Below are positions 45,894 through 54,785 of a stretch of 64,000 nt of DNA, piece after piece. Where the stretch lies: positions 2,356,001 through 2,420,000 of the forward strand of contig NZ_FMHU01000002.1 of the NCBI RefSeq assembly GCF_900091415.1. The letters run 5' to 3'. Made by a program: the position numbers and the translations under genes. Under the pieces are notes generated by a model. The model saw only the letters and a list, made by a program, of their open reading frames with translations, was not told the origin of the DNA and ran no database searches. This DNA comes from Micromonospora inyonensis (GTDB taxonomy: Bacteria; Actinomycetota; Actinomycetes; Mycobacteriales; Micromonosporaceae). Each line of letters starts with the position of its first letter. The stretch's first letter is position 1.

Positions 45894-46825
45894 GACCGGA
45901 CGAACTCGGTAGCCGTGACGTTCTCGTACACGAACCCGCCGGACGCATCGACCTGCGGCAGCCGCCGCCGGACGAGTCCGTACCGCTGCGCCTTGAGGCG
46001 CTGCACGTCGCCCTCGCTCAACCGGGACCGCAGGTCAGGACGCGGGCAGAGCGCGGTGGTGACCCGGAAGGGACCGTTCCGACGCCGCACGAGCTGGCTT
46101 CGGCTCTCCCCGCCGACCGAGTAGTCGATCGCGATGTCGAACTCGTACGCGAACCTGACCCCGCTCATGTCCATCTGAACGGTCGCCTGGTCCGTCGGCT
46201 CGACCTGGATCACGTCGTTGGTGAAGTACGGCTCCGTGCTGATCTCCCCGCTCGCGCTCCTGCTGTGGGCGACCGGTGCCGCGGCGTCCAGCGAGTAGAC
46301 CAGGTCCACCAACCCACCGCCCTCGTTGCCCTCCAGGAACAGCAGGCCCTCGGGTGGACACACGATCCGCTTGTTGACGACCCGGATGTCGTGGATCGTG
46401 AGCCGGCTGGACCGACGGTTGTACAACGACAGCTCGATGACGGCCCCGTCGTGGGAGAACGCGCCCCCCTCGTCGAAGGCCCGAGCGAAGGAATCCGACG
46501 TGTCGGACGCCTTGGCGTCGCCGGTGAACTCCGGAAAGGACTTCACGGAGGCCGCCGGCAACGCGATGTCCCACCCCGGACCGCCGCCCTGCTGACGGAG
46601 GATCCTCACCTTGAGGTCGCTTCCGCCACCCTTCGCCGGATTCGACAACACACCGGCTTCGCAACGCTCGGGCGGACTCCCCGAAGCCGCCGGGGACCCG
46701 CCGGCCACGGAAGCCGACGAAGACGGGCTGCGCGACGGGGACGGCGTACCGGCACCACACGCCGCAGTCAGGACAGCGGACAGCGTGACGGCCAACGTCG
46801 CGCGTCCGAGGGGAAGAACCCGCAT
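45878..46825 (-). CDS. Hypothetical lipoprotein
   Basis: A 315-residue lipoprotein with signal LPLGRATLAVTLSAVLTAAC (lipobox LTAAC), a Ser/Pro-rich linker (GTPSPSRSPSSSASVAGG) and an extracytoplasmic domain with VIELSLYNRRSSRLTIHDIRVVNKRI and VRFAYEFDIAIDYSVGG. These beta-rich patterns look like immunoglobulin-type folds, though this is only an impression. ATG 46825 was chosen for the signal peptide; upstream in-frame reading (CPDCDRPDG) is not supported. It is expressed with the overlapping membrane protein gene. The function is unknown. Confidence 0.7.
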   Translation of the reverse strand: MRVLPLGRATLAVTLSAVLTAACGAGTPSPSRSPSSSASVAGGSPAASGSPPERCEAGVLSNPAKGGGSDLKVRILRQQGGGPGWDIALPAASVKSFPEFTGDAKASDTSDSFARAFDEGGAFSHDGAVIELSLYNRRSSRLTIHDIRVVNKRIVCPPEGLLFLEGNEGGGLVDLVYSLDAAAPVAHSRSASGEISTEPYFTNDVIQVEPTDQATVQMDMSGVRFAYEFDIAIDYSVGGESRSQLVRRRNGPFRVTTALCPRPDLRSRLSEGDVQRLKAQRYGLVRRRLPQVDASGGFVYENVTATEFVRSCPTW

Positions 46826-46933
46826 CGACCACATCCTAGTGCGCGTCCGACCCGACCCATCCGGCCTGTCGCAGTCCGGACACGCGGCCGAGGCCGTCAC
46901 GCCGGCACCTTCCGCCCCTGTTGCCTGCCGGAC

Positions 46934-49900
46934 CTACTTGGCGTTGAAGTAGTTCGCCTCCGGGTGATGCACCACGATCGCGTCGGTCGCCTGCTCCGGC
47001 TCCAACTGGAACTCCTCCGACAACCGCACCCCGATCCGTTCCGCCCCGAGCAGTTCCACGATCTTCGCCCGGTCCTCCAGGTCCGGGCAGGCCGGGTAGC
47101 CGAACGCGTACCGGCAACCCCGGTAGTCGCTGCGCAGCAGCCCGGCCAGGTCCGCCGGGTCGTCGTCGGCGACGGTACGCCCCGACGGCAGCGTCAGCTC
47201 GGACCGCACCCGCCGGTGCCAGTACTCGGCGAGGGCCTCGGTGAGCTGCACGGAGAGCCCGTGCACCTCCAGGTAGTCGCGGTACTCGTTGCGGGCGAAC
47301 ATCTTCGCCGTGTACTCGCTGATCGGCTGGCCGACGGTGACCAACTGCAACGCCACCACGTCCAACTGGTCGCCGCGCGGCTTGAAGAAGTCGGCCAGGC
47401 AGAGCCGCCGCTCCTGCCGCTGCCGGGGGAACGAGAACCGGGCCCGCTCGCGGTGACCGCTCTCGTCCAGCACCACCAGGTCGTTGCCCTCGGCGTAGGC
47501 CGGGAAGTACCCGTACACCACCGCCGCCTCGAGGACCTTGTCGGCCGTCAGCCGGTCCAGCCAGTACCGCAGCCGGGGCCGCCCCTCGGTCTCCACCAGC
47601 TCCTCGTACGACGGCCCGTCGCCGCCCCGGGAACCACGCAGCCCCCACTGGCCGAGGAACGTCGCCCGCTCGTCGAGCAGCGCCGCGTACTCGGCCAGCG
47701 GCAGGCCCTTGACCACCCGGGTGCCGAAGAACGGCGGGGCGGGCACCTCCACGTCGGTCGCCACATCCGAGCGGACCGAGGCGTCGTCCAGCTCCGGCAG
47801 CGACTCGGTGACCATCGCCCGCTGCCGCTCGCGGCGCGCCCGCCGGGCCGCCAGCGCCGCCTCCCGCTCCGGATCCACCACCGGCGCGCCACCGCGCTTG
47901 GCCGTCATCACCCGGTCCATCAGGGCCAGCCCCTCGAACGCGTCCCGCGCGTAGTGCACCTCGCCCGGGAAGAGCGCCCGCAGGTCGTCCTCGACGTACG
48001 CACGGGTCAGCGCCGCGCCGCCCAGCAGCACCGGCCACCGCTCGGCCACGCCGCGGGCGGCCATCTCGGCGAGATTCTCCTTCATGATGACGGTGCTCTT
48101 GACCAGCAGGCCGGACATGCCGATCGCGTCCGCCCGGTGCTGCTCGGCGGCCTCCAGGATCGCGTTGACCGGCTGCTTGATGCCGATGTTCACGACCTCG
48201 TAGCCGTTGTTCGACAGGATGATGTCGACCAGGTTCTTGCCGATGTCGTGCACGTCGCCCTTGACCGTGGCCAGCACGATCCGGCCCTTGCCGCCGTCGT
48301 CGGCCTTCTCCATGTGCGGTTCGAGGTACGCCACCGCGGTCTTCATCACCTCGGCGGACTGGAGCACGAACGGCAACTGCATCTGGCCGGAGCCGAACAG
48401 CTCACCGACCACCTTCATGCCGTCCAGCAGGATGTCGTTGATGATCAGCAGTGGCGCCGTGCCGGCGGCCATCGCCGCCTCGAGGTCGGCCTCCAGGCCG
48501 TTGCGCTCGCCGTCGATGATCCGGCGCTTGAGCCGCTCCTCCAGCGGCAGCGCGGCCAACTCCTCCGCCCGGGTCGCCCGCGCGGAAGCGGCGTCCACGC
48601 CCTCGAAGAGGTCGATGAACCGCTGGAGCGGGTCGTACCCCTCACGACGGCGGTCGTAGACCATGTCGAGGGCGACCTCGCGCTGCTCCGCCGGGATCTT
48701 CGTCATCGGCAGGATCTTGCTCGCGTGCACGATCGCGCTGGTCAGCCCGGCCTGCACGCACTCGTGCAGGAAGACCGAGTTGAGCACCTGCCGGGCCGCC
48801 GGGTTGAGCCCGAAGGAGACGTTCGAGACGCCCAGGGTGAAGTTGATCCCCGGGTACCGCCGGGCGATCTCCCGGATCGCCTCGATGGTCTCGACCGCGT
48901 CGCGGCGGGTCTCCTCCTGACCGGTGGAGATCGGGAAGGTCAGCGTGTCGACCATGATGTCCGGCAGCCGCATGCCCCAACGGCCGGTCAGGTCGTCGAT
49001 GATGCGGGACGCGATGCGGACCTTGTCCGCCGCGGTGCGGGCCTGCCCCTCCTCGTCGATGCACATCACCACCACCGCGGCGCCGTGCTCCCGGATCACC
49101 GGCATCACCCGCCCGAAGCGGGACTCCGGCCCGTCGCCGTCCTCGTAGTTCACCGAGTTGACCACGCACCGCCCGCCGAGCATCTCCAGCCCGGCCTCGA
49201 TCACCTGCGGCTCCGTCGAGTCCAGCATGATCGGCAGGGTGGAGGCGGTGGCGAACCGTCCGGCCAGCTCCCGCATGTCCTGCGTACCGTCCCGCCCGAC
49301 GTAGTCCACACACAGGTCGAGCAGGTGCGAGCCGTCCCGCGCCTGCCCCCGGGCGACCTCCACACAGGACTGCCAGTCGCCGGCGAGCATCGCCTCCCGG
49401 AACGCCTTGGAACCGTTGGCGTTGGTCCGCTCCCCCACCATCAGCACCGAGGCGTCCTGGGCGAAGGGCACGTTGTGGTAGATCGAGGAGACCCCCGGCT
49501 CCTGGACCGGCTGCCGGGATGCCGGACGGACGCCGTGCAGGCGCTCGGAGACCACCCGGATGTGCTCCGGCGTGGTGCCGCAGCAGCCGCCGACGAGCGA
49601 GACGCCGTACTCGGTGACGAACCGCTCCAGCGCCTCGGCCAGCTCCTCCGGGGTGAGCGGGTAGACCGCCCCGTCGGCGGTCAGCTGGGGCAGGCCCGCG
49701 TTCGGCATCACCGACAGCGGCACCCGGGCGTGCTGGGAGAGGTAGCGCAGGTGCTCGCTCATCTCCGCCGGACCGGTGGCGCAGTTCAGCCCGATCAGGT
49801 CGATGCCCAGCGGCTCCAGGGCGGTCAGCGCCGCGCCGATCTCACTGCCCAGCAGCATCGTGCCGGTGGTCTCGACGGTGACGTGGCAGATCAGGGGCAC

Positions 49901-50449
49901 GGTCGTCCCGCTCTCGGCCATCGCCCGACGGGAGCCGACCACGGCCGCCTTGACCTGCAACAGGTCCTGGGAGGTCTCCACGAGCAACGCGTCCGCGCCC
50001 CCGGCGATCAGGCCGGCGGCGTTCTGCTGGTACGCGTCGCGCAGGGTCGCGTACGCCGCGTGGCCGAGCGTCGGCAGCTTCGTGCCGGGCCCGATGGAGC
50101 CGATCACGAACCGGGGACGCTCCGGGGTGCTCCACGCGTCGGCCGCCTCCCGGGCGATCCGCGCGCCGGCCTCGGAGAGCTCCCAGATGCGGTGCTGGAT
50201 GTCGTACTCGCCGAGGTTCGCGAGGTTCGCGCCGAAGGTGTTGGTCTCGACGCAGTCGCTCCCGGCGGCGAGGTAGGCCTCGTGGACCGACCGCACCACG
50301 TCGGGCCGGGTGACGTTGAGGATCTCGTTGCAGCCCTCGTAGCCCTCGAAGTCGTCGAGGGTCAGGTCGGCCGCCTGGAGCATCGTCCCCATCGCGCCGT
50401 CGGCGACGAGGATCCGGTCTGACAGCTCATTCAGCAACGAGGTCCGCAC
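46934..50449 (-). CDS. metH: Cobalamin-dependent methionine synthase
   Basis: A 1171-residue enzyme that transfers a methyl group from methyltetrahydrofolate to homocysteine via cobalamin. Domains in order: homocysteine/zinc domain (ILVADGAMGTMLQ; zinc Cys pair VGGCCGTTPEH near residue 290), pterin-binding domain (VGERTNANGSKAFR, LDLCVDYVGRDG), cobalamin domain (the Co-ligating His in DVHDIGKNLVDIIL near residue 733), and the SAM-dependent reactivation domain (RRLCLADFFKP, ending VHHPEANYFNAK). It is about 55 residues shorter than the E. coli enzyme. It starts at GTG 50449. I looked for a B12-box in the 5' region and found none. Confidence 0.97.
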   Translation of the reverse strand: MRTSLLNELSDRILVADGAMGTMLQAADLTLDDFEGYEGCNEILNVTRPDVVRSVHEAYLAAGSDCVETNTFGANLANLGEYDIQHRIWELSEAGARIAREAADAWSTPERPRFVIGSIGPGTKLPTLGHAAYATLRDAYQQNAAGLIAGGADALLVETSQDLLQVKAAVVGSRRAMAESGTTVPLICHVTVETTGTMLLGSEIGAALTALEPLGIDLIGLNCATGPAEMSEHLRYLSQHARVPLSVMPNAGLPQLTADGAVYPLTPEELAEALERFVTEYGVSLVGGCCGTTPEHIRVVSERLHGVRPASRQPVQEPGVSSIYHNVPFAQDASVLMVGERTNANGSKAFREAMLAGDWQSCVEVARGQARDGSHLLDLCVDYVGRDGTQDMRELAGRFATASTLPIMLDSTEPQVIEAGLEMLGGRCVVNSVNYEDGDGPESRFGRVMPVIREHGAAVVVMCIDEEGQARTAADKVRIASRIIDDLTGRWGMRLPDIMVDTLTFPISTGQEETRRDAVETIEAIREIARRYPGINFTLGVSNVSFGLNPAARQVLNSVFLHECVQAGLTSAIVHASKILPMTKIPAEQREVALDMVYDRRREGYDPLQRFIDLFEGVDAASARATRAEELAALPLEERLKRRIIDGERNGLEADLEAAMAAGTAPLLIINDILLDGMKVVGELFGSGQMQLPFVLQSAEVMKTAVAYLEPHMEKADDGGKGRIVLATVKGDVHDIGKNLVDIILSNNGYEVVNIGIKQPVNAILEAAEQHRADAIGMSGLLVKSTVIMKENLAEMAARGVAERWPVLLGGAALTRAYVEDDLRALFPGEVHYARDAFEGLALMDRVMTAKRGGAPVVDPEREAALAARRARRERQRAMVTESLPELDDASVRSDVATDVEVPAPPFFGTRVVKGLPLAEYAALLDERATFLGQWGLRGSRGGDGPSYEELVETEGRPRLRYWLDRLTADKVLEAAVVYGYFPAYAEGNDLVVLDESGHRERARFSFPRQRQERRLCLADFFKPRGDQLDVVALQLVTVGQPISEYTAKMFARNEYRDYLEVHGLSVQLTEALAEYWHRRVRSELTLPSGRTVADDDPADLAGLLRSDYRGCRYAFGYPACPDLEDRAKIVELLGAERIGVRLSEEFQLEPEQATDAIVVHHPEANYFNAK

Positions 50450-50622
50450 CCGTTCAGGTTAGTGCGGAGTCTCGCGTCGTGGTGGAGCGGTACTCGTCGC
50501 TCCCACATTGTGCCGCCAGACCGCCCGCACGGTCCGGCCCACCGACCGCATCCGGTACGCCAGGACGACCGGCCCGGGCCACCGACCGGCGCGGCCGACG
50601 GGCCGCATGCCGCGCCGGGACG

Positions 50623-50628
50623 TAGGCT
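50623..50628 (+). promoter_or_regulatory. -10 element for the PAC2 transcript
   Basis: TAGGCT with the predicted +1 at 50635, exactly on a GTG codon that opens a 31-codon frame running into the PAC2 gene. Confidence 0.45.
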
Positions 50629-50634
50629 GGCGAC

Positions 50635-50730
50635 GTGAGGGACAACAGGGACGCCACCGCGCGGGGCCACCGCACCACCATCCGTGGTGCCGGCGTCGGC
50701 CGGAACGAGCAGGGTGAGGTGACGGCGTGA
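50635..50730 (+). CDS. Possible 31-residue leader peptide upstream of the PAC2 gene
   Basis: The GTG at 50635 would be the first codon of a leaderless message (TAGGCT 6 nt before). The frame encodes a basic, Arg/Gly-rich peptide (start VRDNRDATARGHR, end RNEQGEVTA) and its TGA overlaps the PAC2 GTG in a GTGA. The PAC2 ribosome binding site (GGTGAGG) lies inside it. It may be a coupling leader; it could also be chance. Confidence 0.35.
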   Translation: MRDNRDATARGHRTTIRGAGVGRNEQGEVTA

Positions 50731-51596
50731 CCGAGTTCGACGGGCTGCCGGTGCTGCGCTCTCCGGTGGCCATCGCCGCCTTCGAGGGCTGGAACGACGC
50801 CGCGGACGCCTCCACCGCCGCGGTGGAGCACCTGGAGCAGGTCTGGCAGGCCCGCCAGGTCACCGAGATCGACCCGGAGGACTTCTACGACTTCCAGGTC
50901 AGCCGGCCGACGGTCACCATGGCCGACGGGGCGACCCGACGGGTCGAGTGGCCCACCACCCGGTTCATGGTGGCCAGCCCGGAGGGGACCGAACGGGACG
51001 TGGTGCTGATCCGGGGCATCGAGCCGAGCATGCGGTGGCGCACCTTCTGCGAGCAGGTGCTGGAGCTGTGCCACAGCCTGGAGGTCGAGCGGGTGGTGCT
51101 GCTCGGCGCGCTGCTGGCCGACGTTCCGTACACCCGGCCCCTGCCGATCAGCGGCAGCGCCTCGGACGCCGAGGCCGCCCAGCGCTACCAGCTCACCCCC
51201 ACCCGATACGACGGCCCGACCGGCATCGTCGGGGTGCTCCACGACGCCTGTACACGGGCCGAGGTGGACGCGGTCTCGTTCTGGGTGCACGTTCCGCACT
51301 ACGCCAACAACCCGCCCTGCCCGAAGGCCACCCTCGCCCTGCTGCACCGGGTGGAGGAGGTGCTCGACCTGCCGGTGCCCATGGCCGACCTGGCCGAGGA
51401 GGTCGCCGAGTGGGAGCAGCGGGTGCGCAGCGCCGCCGAGCAGGACGCCGAACTCGGTGAGTACGTCCGGGAGCTGGAGGAGCGGGTCGGCGACGCCGGT
51501 ATCACCCCGCTGACCGGGGACGAGATCGCCCAGGAGTTCGAGAAGTACCTGCGTCGCCGGGGTGGTTCCGCCGGTCCCACCGCCGGATCCTGGTAG
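50727..51596 (+). CDS. PAC2 family protein
   Basis: A 289-residue member of the PAC2 (proteasome assembly chaperone 2-like) family. Visible: VAIAAFEGWNDAADASTAAVEHL, FYDFQVSRPTV, VVLIRGIEPSMRWRTFCEQVLEL, VVLLGALLADVPYTRPLPISG and a C-terminal coiled part EWEQRVRSAAEQDAELGEYVRELEERVGD. Eukaryotic PAC2 helps assemble 20S rings; the bacterial family's function is open. It diverges from metH, as in mycobacteria. This organism has a proteasome, so a link is conceivable but unproven. Confidence 0.85.
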   Translation: MTEFDGLPVLRSPVAIAAFEGWNDAADASTAAVEHLEQVWQARQVTEIDPEDFYDFQVSRPTVTMADGATRRVEWPTTRFMVASPEGTERDVVLIRGIEPSMRWRTFCEQVLELCHSLEVERVVLLGALLADVPYTRPLPISGSASDAEAAQRYQLTPTRYDGPTGIVGVLHDACTRAEVDAVSFWVHVPHYANNPPCPKATLALLHRVEEVLDLPVPMADLAEEVAEWEQRVRSAAEQDAELGEYVRELEERVGDAGITPLTGDEIAQEFEKYLRRRGGSAGPTAGSW

Positions 51597-51619
51597 GTCA
51601 CCGCTTCACCCGACCACTC

Positions 51620-51653
51620 GGGCCCGGGACGTCAACCTCGACGTCCCGGGCCC
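51620..51653 (+). terminator. Perfect 13-bp hairpin terminator after the PAC2 gene
   Basis: GGGCCCGGGACGT (51620-51632) and ACGTCCCGGGCCC (51641-51653) with an 8-nt loop, 23 nt after the stop. No U-tract. Confidence 0.8.
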
Positions 51654-51724
51654 GTCGTCGTCCACCGGGAGAGGCATCGGGGAGAGCGTGCCGGGGTGGC
51701 GGAGGGCATACCCCGTAGGGCATC

Positions 51725-51736
51725 CTAGGAACCTAG
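51725..51736. promoter_or_regulatory. Candidate GntR operator
   Basis: The inverted repeat CTAGG-AA-CCTAG lies 25 nt before the gntR start codon. CTAG tetramers are very rare in this window, and GntR proteins of the UTRA group bind such short dyads. Autoregulation is inferred. Confidence 0.5.
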
Positions 51737-51760
51737 CTGTCAATCGGTGGGAGGAAGGCC

Positions 51761-52552
51761 GTGCAGATCAATCCGGGAGCCGCCGAGTTCCCGCACCGCC
51801 AGATCGCCGACCAACTGAAGGCCCGGGTCCGGCGCGGCGACTGGGCACCGGGCGAGCGACTGCCGTCGATCCCGGCCATCGCCGAGATGGTCGGGGTGGC
51901 GAAGCAGACCGTCCAGCGCGCCGTCGACCAGCTGCGGGTCGAGGGGGTCCTGATCACCAAACCCGGCTCGGGTACGTACGTCCGGGGCACCCGGCGACGG
52001 CTCAACCGGCTCTCCCGGGGCCGGTACGGCGGCTTCCGCGGCTATCACACCGACCTCGCCGCCCGGTACCGGCAGCAGCTCGTCGGAGTGGGACGCGCCC
52101 CCGCCCCGCCCGAGGTCGCCGACGCCTTCGGCGTGCCGGACGGCACCGAACTGCTCGTCCGGCGGCACCTGGTGCGCACCGAGGAGTCCCCGGTCGAGGT
52201 CGGTGCGTCCTGGTTCCTGCCGGCCGACACCGCCGGCACCTCCCTGGAGCGGGCCGAGGCGTTCGGCCGCCCGCTCTACCAGGAGGCGGAGGAGGCCATC
52301 GGCCGGCGGTACGTCACCGCCGCCGACACGATCAGCGCCCGCCAGCCCAGCCGGGAGGAGGCGGAGACCCTCCAGATCCGGCCGGACACGCCGGTGCTGC
52401 ACCTGCTGCACGTGGCCTACGACGGCGCGCGCAAGCCGATCGAGGTGGCGCAAGCCACCTGGCCGGGGCCGATGACCACGCTGACCGAGGAGTACCGGGT
52501 CCCCGGTCCGACGCCGGAACCCGACCCGGACCCGGGCCTCGTGCTCGGCTGA
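51761..52552 (+). CDS. GntR-family regulator with UTRA-type domain (HutC subfamily)
   Basis: A 263-residue regulator. The N-terminal winged helix is HRQIADQLKARVRRGDWAPGERLPSIPAIAEMVGVAKQTVQRAV, followed by GVLITKPGSGTYVRG. The C-terminal UTRA-like effector domain includes TELLVRRHLVRTEESPVEVGASWFLPADTA and PVLHLLHVAYDGARKPIEV. HutC-type regulators sense sugar phosphates, amino acid derivatives or other small ligands. GTG 51761 has GGGAGGAAG 3-4 nt before it. The gene stands alone between a terminator and the convergent mshC gene, so its targets are unknown apart from the dyad in front of it. Confidence 0.9.
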   Translation: MQINPGAAEFPHRQIADQLKARVRRGDWAPGERLPSIPAIAEMVGVAKQTVQRAVDQLRVEGVLITKPGSGTYVRGTRRRLNRLSRGRYGGFRGYHTDLAARYRQQLVGVGRAPAPPEVADAFGVPDGTELLVRRHLVRTEESPVEVGASWFLPADTAGTSLERAEAFGRPLYQEAEEAIGRRYVTAADTISARQPSREEAETLQIRPDTPVLHLLHVAYDGARKPIEVAQATWPGPMTTLTEEYRVPGPTPEPDPDPGLVLG

Positions 52553-52602
52553 CCGCCGCCCGACCACCGCACGCGGCTGCGGTGACCCTCCTGGTCAGTG
52601 GC

Positions 52603-53841
52603 TCAGAGGCGGATACCGAGCAGGGCGTCCACCGTCGTGGCGACCAGTGCCGGGGCGTCCGGGTCGTCCGCAGCGCCGGCCAGCGTCTCCTCGGCCCACC
52701 GGTCGACCAGCGCCAACGCGCCCGGGGTGTCCAATTCGTCGGCGAGGTGCCGGCGTACCCCGGCCAGCAGCGCCGCGCCGGACGGCCCGGCGGGGGCGGC
52801 GGCGGCGCGCCGCCAGCGGGCCAGGCGCTCCCCGGCTGCGTCCAGTAGGGCGTCGGTCCAGGAGCGGTCGCTGCGGTAGTGCCCGGTCATCAGGGCCAGC
52901 CGCACCGCCATCGGGTCGACCCGGTCGGCCCGGAGCCGGGACACGAAGACCAGGTTGCCCCGGGACTTGGACATCTTCTCGCCGTTCAGGCCGATCATGC
53001 CGGCGTGCACGTAGTGGGTGGCGAACGGGGCCTGCCCGGTGAGGCGCTCAGCGTGCGCCGCCGAGCACTCGTGGTGCGGGAAGACCAGGTCGTTGCCGCC
53101 GCCCTGGACGTCGATCCGGTCACCGAGCAGGTTCAGGGCGATCACCGCGCACTCGATGTGCCAGCCGGGACGCCCCGGTCCCAGGTCGCCGCCCGGCCAC
53201 GAGGGCTCGCCGGGGCGCTCGCCGCGCCACAGCAGCGGGTCGAGGGGGTCGCGCTTGCCGGGGCGCTGCGGATCGCCGCCGCGCTCCGGGAAGATCTCCA
53301 GCATCTCCTCCCGGGAGAGGTTGGACTCGTAGCCGAACCGGGGCGTCGCGGCGATGTCGAAGTAGACGTCCCCGGTGCCGTCGTCGAGCCGGTACGCCGC
53401 GCCGTCCTTGAGCAGCACCAGCACCCGGTCGGCGATGTCCGGGATCGACTCGACCGCGCCGACGTAGTGCGCCGGCGGGATGATCCGCAACGCCTCCATG
53501 TCCTCGCGGAACAGGGCGGTCTCCCGCATGGCCAGGACCTTCCAGTCCTCGCCGTCGCGCTCGGCCCGCTCCAGCAGCGGATCGTCGATGTCGGTGACGT
53601 TCTGCACGTACCGGACCTCGCGGCCGGAGTCCCGCCACATCCGCTGGACGAGGTCGAAGGTGATCATGGTCGCGGCGTGTCCGAGGTGGGTGGCGTCGTA
53701 CGGTGTGATGCCGCAGACGTACATGGTCGCCGTACCCTCCGGATCACTCCGGTGTGCACCGCGACGCGCCGAGTCGAACAACGTCAGCGGCTCGCCCCTG
53801 CCCGGCAGCCGCGGCACCTCGTGCCCCACCCATGACTCCAT
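52603..53841 (-). CDS. mshC: Cysteine:glucosaminyl-inositol ligase MshC
   Basis: A 412-residue CysRS-like enzyme of mycothiol biosynthesis that joins cysteine to GlcN-inositol with ATP. Motifs: [19 protein letters not shown] (zinc Cys and HIGH-like HLGH), [30 protein letters not shown] (zinc ligands), [16 protein letters not shown] and the KMSKS-type loop [12 protein letters not shown]. It lacks the tRNA-binding domain of true CysRS. ATG 53841 follows TAGGCT by 7 nt (leaderless). Mycothiol is the main thiol of actinomycetes, which fits the organism assignment. Confidence 0.96.
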   Translation of the reverse strand: MESWVGHEVPRLPGRGEPLTLFDSARRGAHRSDPEGTATMYVCGITPYDATHLGHAATMITFDLVQRMWRDSGREVRYVQNVTDIDDPLLERAERDGEDWKVLAMRETALFREDMEALRIIPPAHYVGAVESIPDIADRVLVLLKDGAAYRLDDGTGDVYFDIAATPRFGYESNLSREEMLEIFPERGGDPQRPGKRDPLDPLLWRGERPGEPSWPGGDLGPGRPGWHIECAVIALNLLGDRIDVQGGGNDLVFPHHECSAAHAERLTGQAPFATHYVHAGMIGLNGEKMSKSRGNLVFVSRLRADRVDPMAVRLALMTGHYRSDRSWTDALLDAAGERLARWRRAAAAPAGPSGAALLAGVRRHLADELDTPGALALVDRWAEETLAGAADDPDAPALVATTVDALLGIRL

Positions 53842-53966
53842 GCCCGCCAGCCTAACGAGCGTTACGACGGCGGGGACGCCCCGCGTTGGTGATCAACCCG
53901 ACAGGCTCCCGACGGGGTCGGGCCAGCGCGCGGGCGGCGTACCCGCGTCCGGGTAGGTTCCGCAGC

Positions 53967-54785
53967 TCAGATGGGGGGCCAGGGCACCGCGGGCCAGTCC
54001 TGCGACGGCAGGGGGAAACGGCCGGACTCCCGCAACGCGTGGATCCGGGCGGCGAGCCGGCGGATCTCGGTCAGCGTCAGGTGGGCGGCCAGCTCCTCGC
54101 CGAGCGTGCCGTCGACCTGGCCGGCGAGCGCGTCGAGCATCCGCACCGCGTCCTCCGGCAGCGGCCGGCCCGACCAGCCCCAGAGCACCGTGCGCAGCTT
54201 CTCGTCGACGTGGAAGGTGACCCCGTGGTCCACCCCGTGGATCCGGTCGTCCGGGCCGACCAGCACGTGCCCGCCCTTGCGGTCGGCGTTGTTGAGCACC
54301 GCGTCCAGCACCGCCAGCCGGGCCAGGCGCGGATCGTCGGCGTGCGCCAGCGCGTACGGCGTGCCGTCGTCGTCCCGGGCGGCGGCGATCGGGAACCAGC
54401 GCGGCGGCACCGTGTCCGCCGGCACGAACCCGACAAGTGGTTCGGCGTCGGACGGCTCGTCGATCCAGAGCTGGCACGAGCCGGGGCCGAACGGCCCGTC
54501 CCGCAGCACCGTCGGCGGGACCAGGTCCCAGCCGGTGGCCCGGGAGACCAGGTACGCGGCGACCTCCCGGTCGGCGAGCGTGCCGTCCGGGAAGTCCCAG
54601 AGCGGGCGCTCGCCGCGGATCGGCTTGTAGACGCAGCGAACGGTCACCCCGTCCAGGGTGAGCGTGCCGCGGAGGGTGGTGTTGGAGGCGTCCACGAGCC
54701 GCCCCTCCAGGACGAACTCACCCTCGCGGAGGAGCCGCAGTGCGGCGCTCTCCTCCTCGGAGTGCCGGGTGTCCGACAAGGTCAC
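53967..54785 (-). CDS. SCO1664 family protein, kinase-like fold
   Basis: A 272-residue protein of the actinobacterial SCO1664 family, distantly like PI3/4-kinases. Signs: GVTVRCVYKPIRGERPLWDFPDGTL (ATP-binding Lys in a V-x-YKP motif), ALLDAVLNNADRKGGHVLV-like LAVLDAVLNNADRKGGHVL (catalytic loop with Asn-Asp) and RIHGVDHGVTFH (the metal-binding Asp). It overlaps the DUF3090 gene by 4 nt. This pair and the phosphatase upstream form a block kept between mshC and uppP in many actinomycetes. Substrate unknown. Confidence 0.88.
   Translation of the reverse strand: MTLSDTRHSEEESAALRLLREGEFVLEGRLVDASNTTLRGTLTLDGVTVRCVYKPIRGERPLWDFPDGTLADREVAAYLVSRATGWDLVPPTVLRDGPFGPGSCQLWIDEPSDAEPLVGFVPADTVPPRWFPIAAARDDDGTPYALAHADDPRLARLAVLDAVLNNADRKGGHVLVGPDDRIHGVDHGVTFHVDEKLRTVLWGWSGRPLPEDAVRMLDALAGQVDGTLGEELAAHLTLTEIRRLAARIHALRESGRFPLPSQDWPAVPWPPI

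Noticed and set aside
46265..50422. A 1385-codon open frame on the plus strand opposite metH
   Set aside because: It is a mirror of the metH coding frame in very GC-rich DNA; its sequence is Gly/Arg/His-rich with no domain, while metH on the other strand is complete and conserved.
50450..50634. A cobalamin riboswitch upstream of metH
   Set aside because: I looked for a B12-box and conserved stem elements on the metH side and found none; the gap is short and shared with a divergent promoter.
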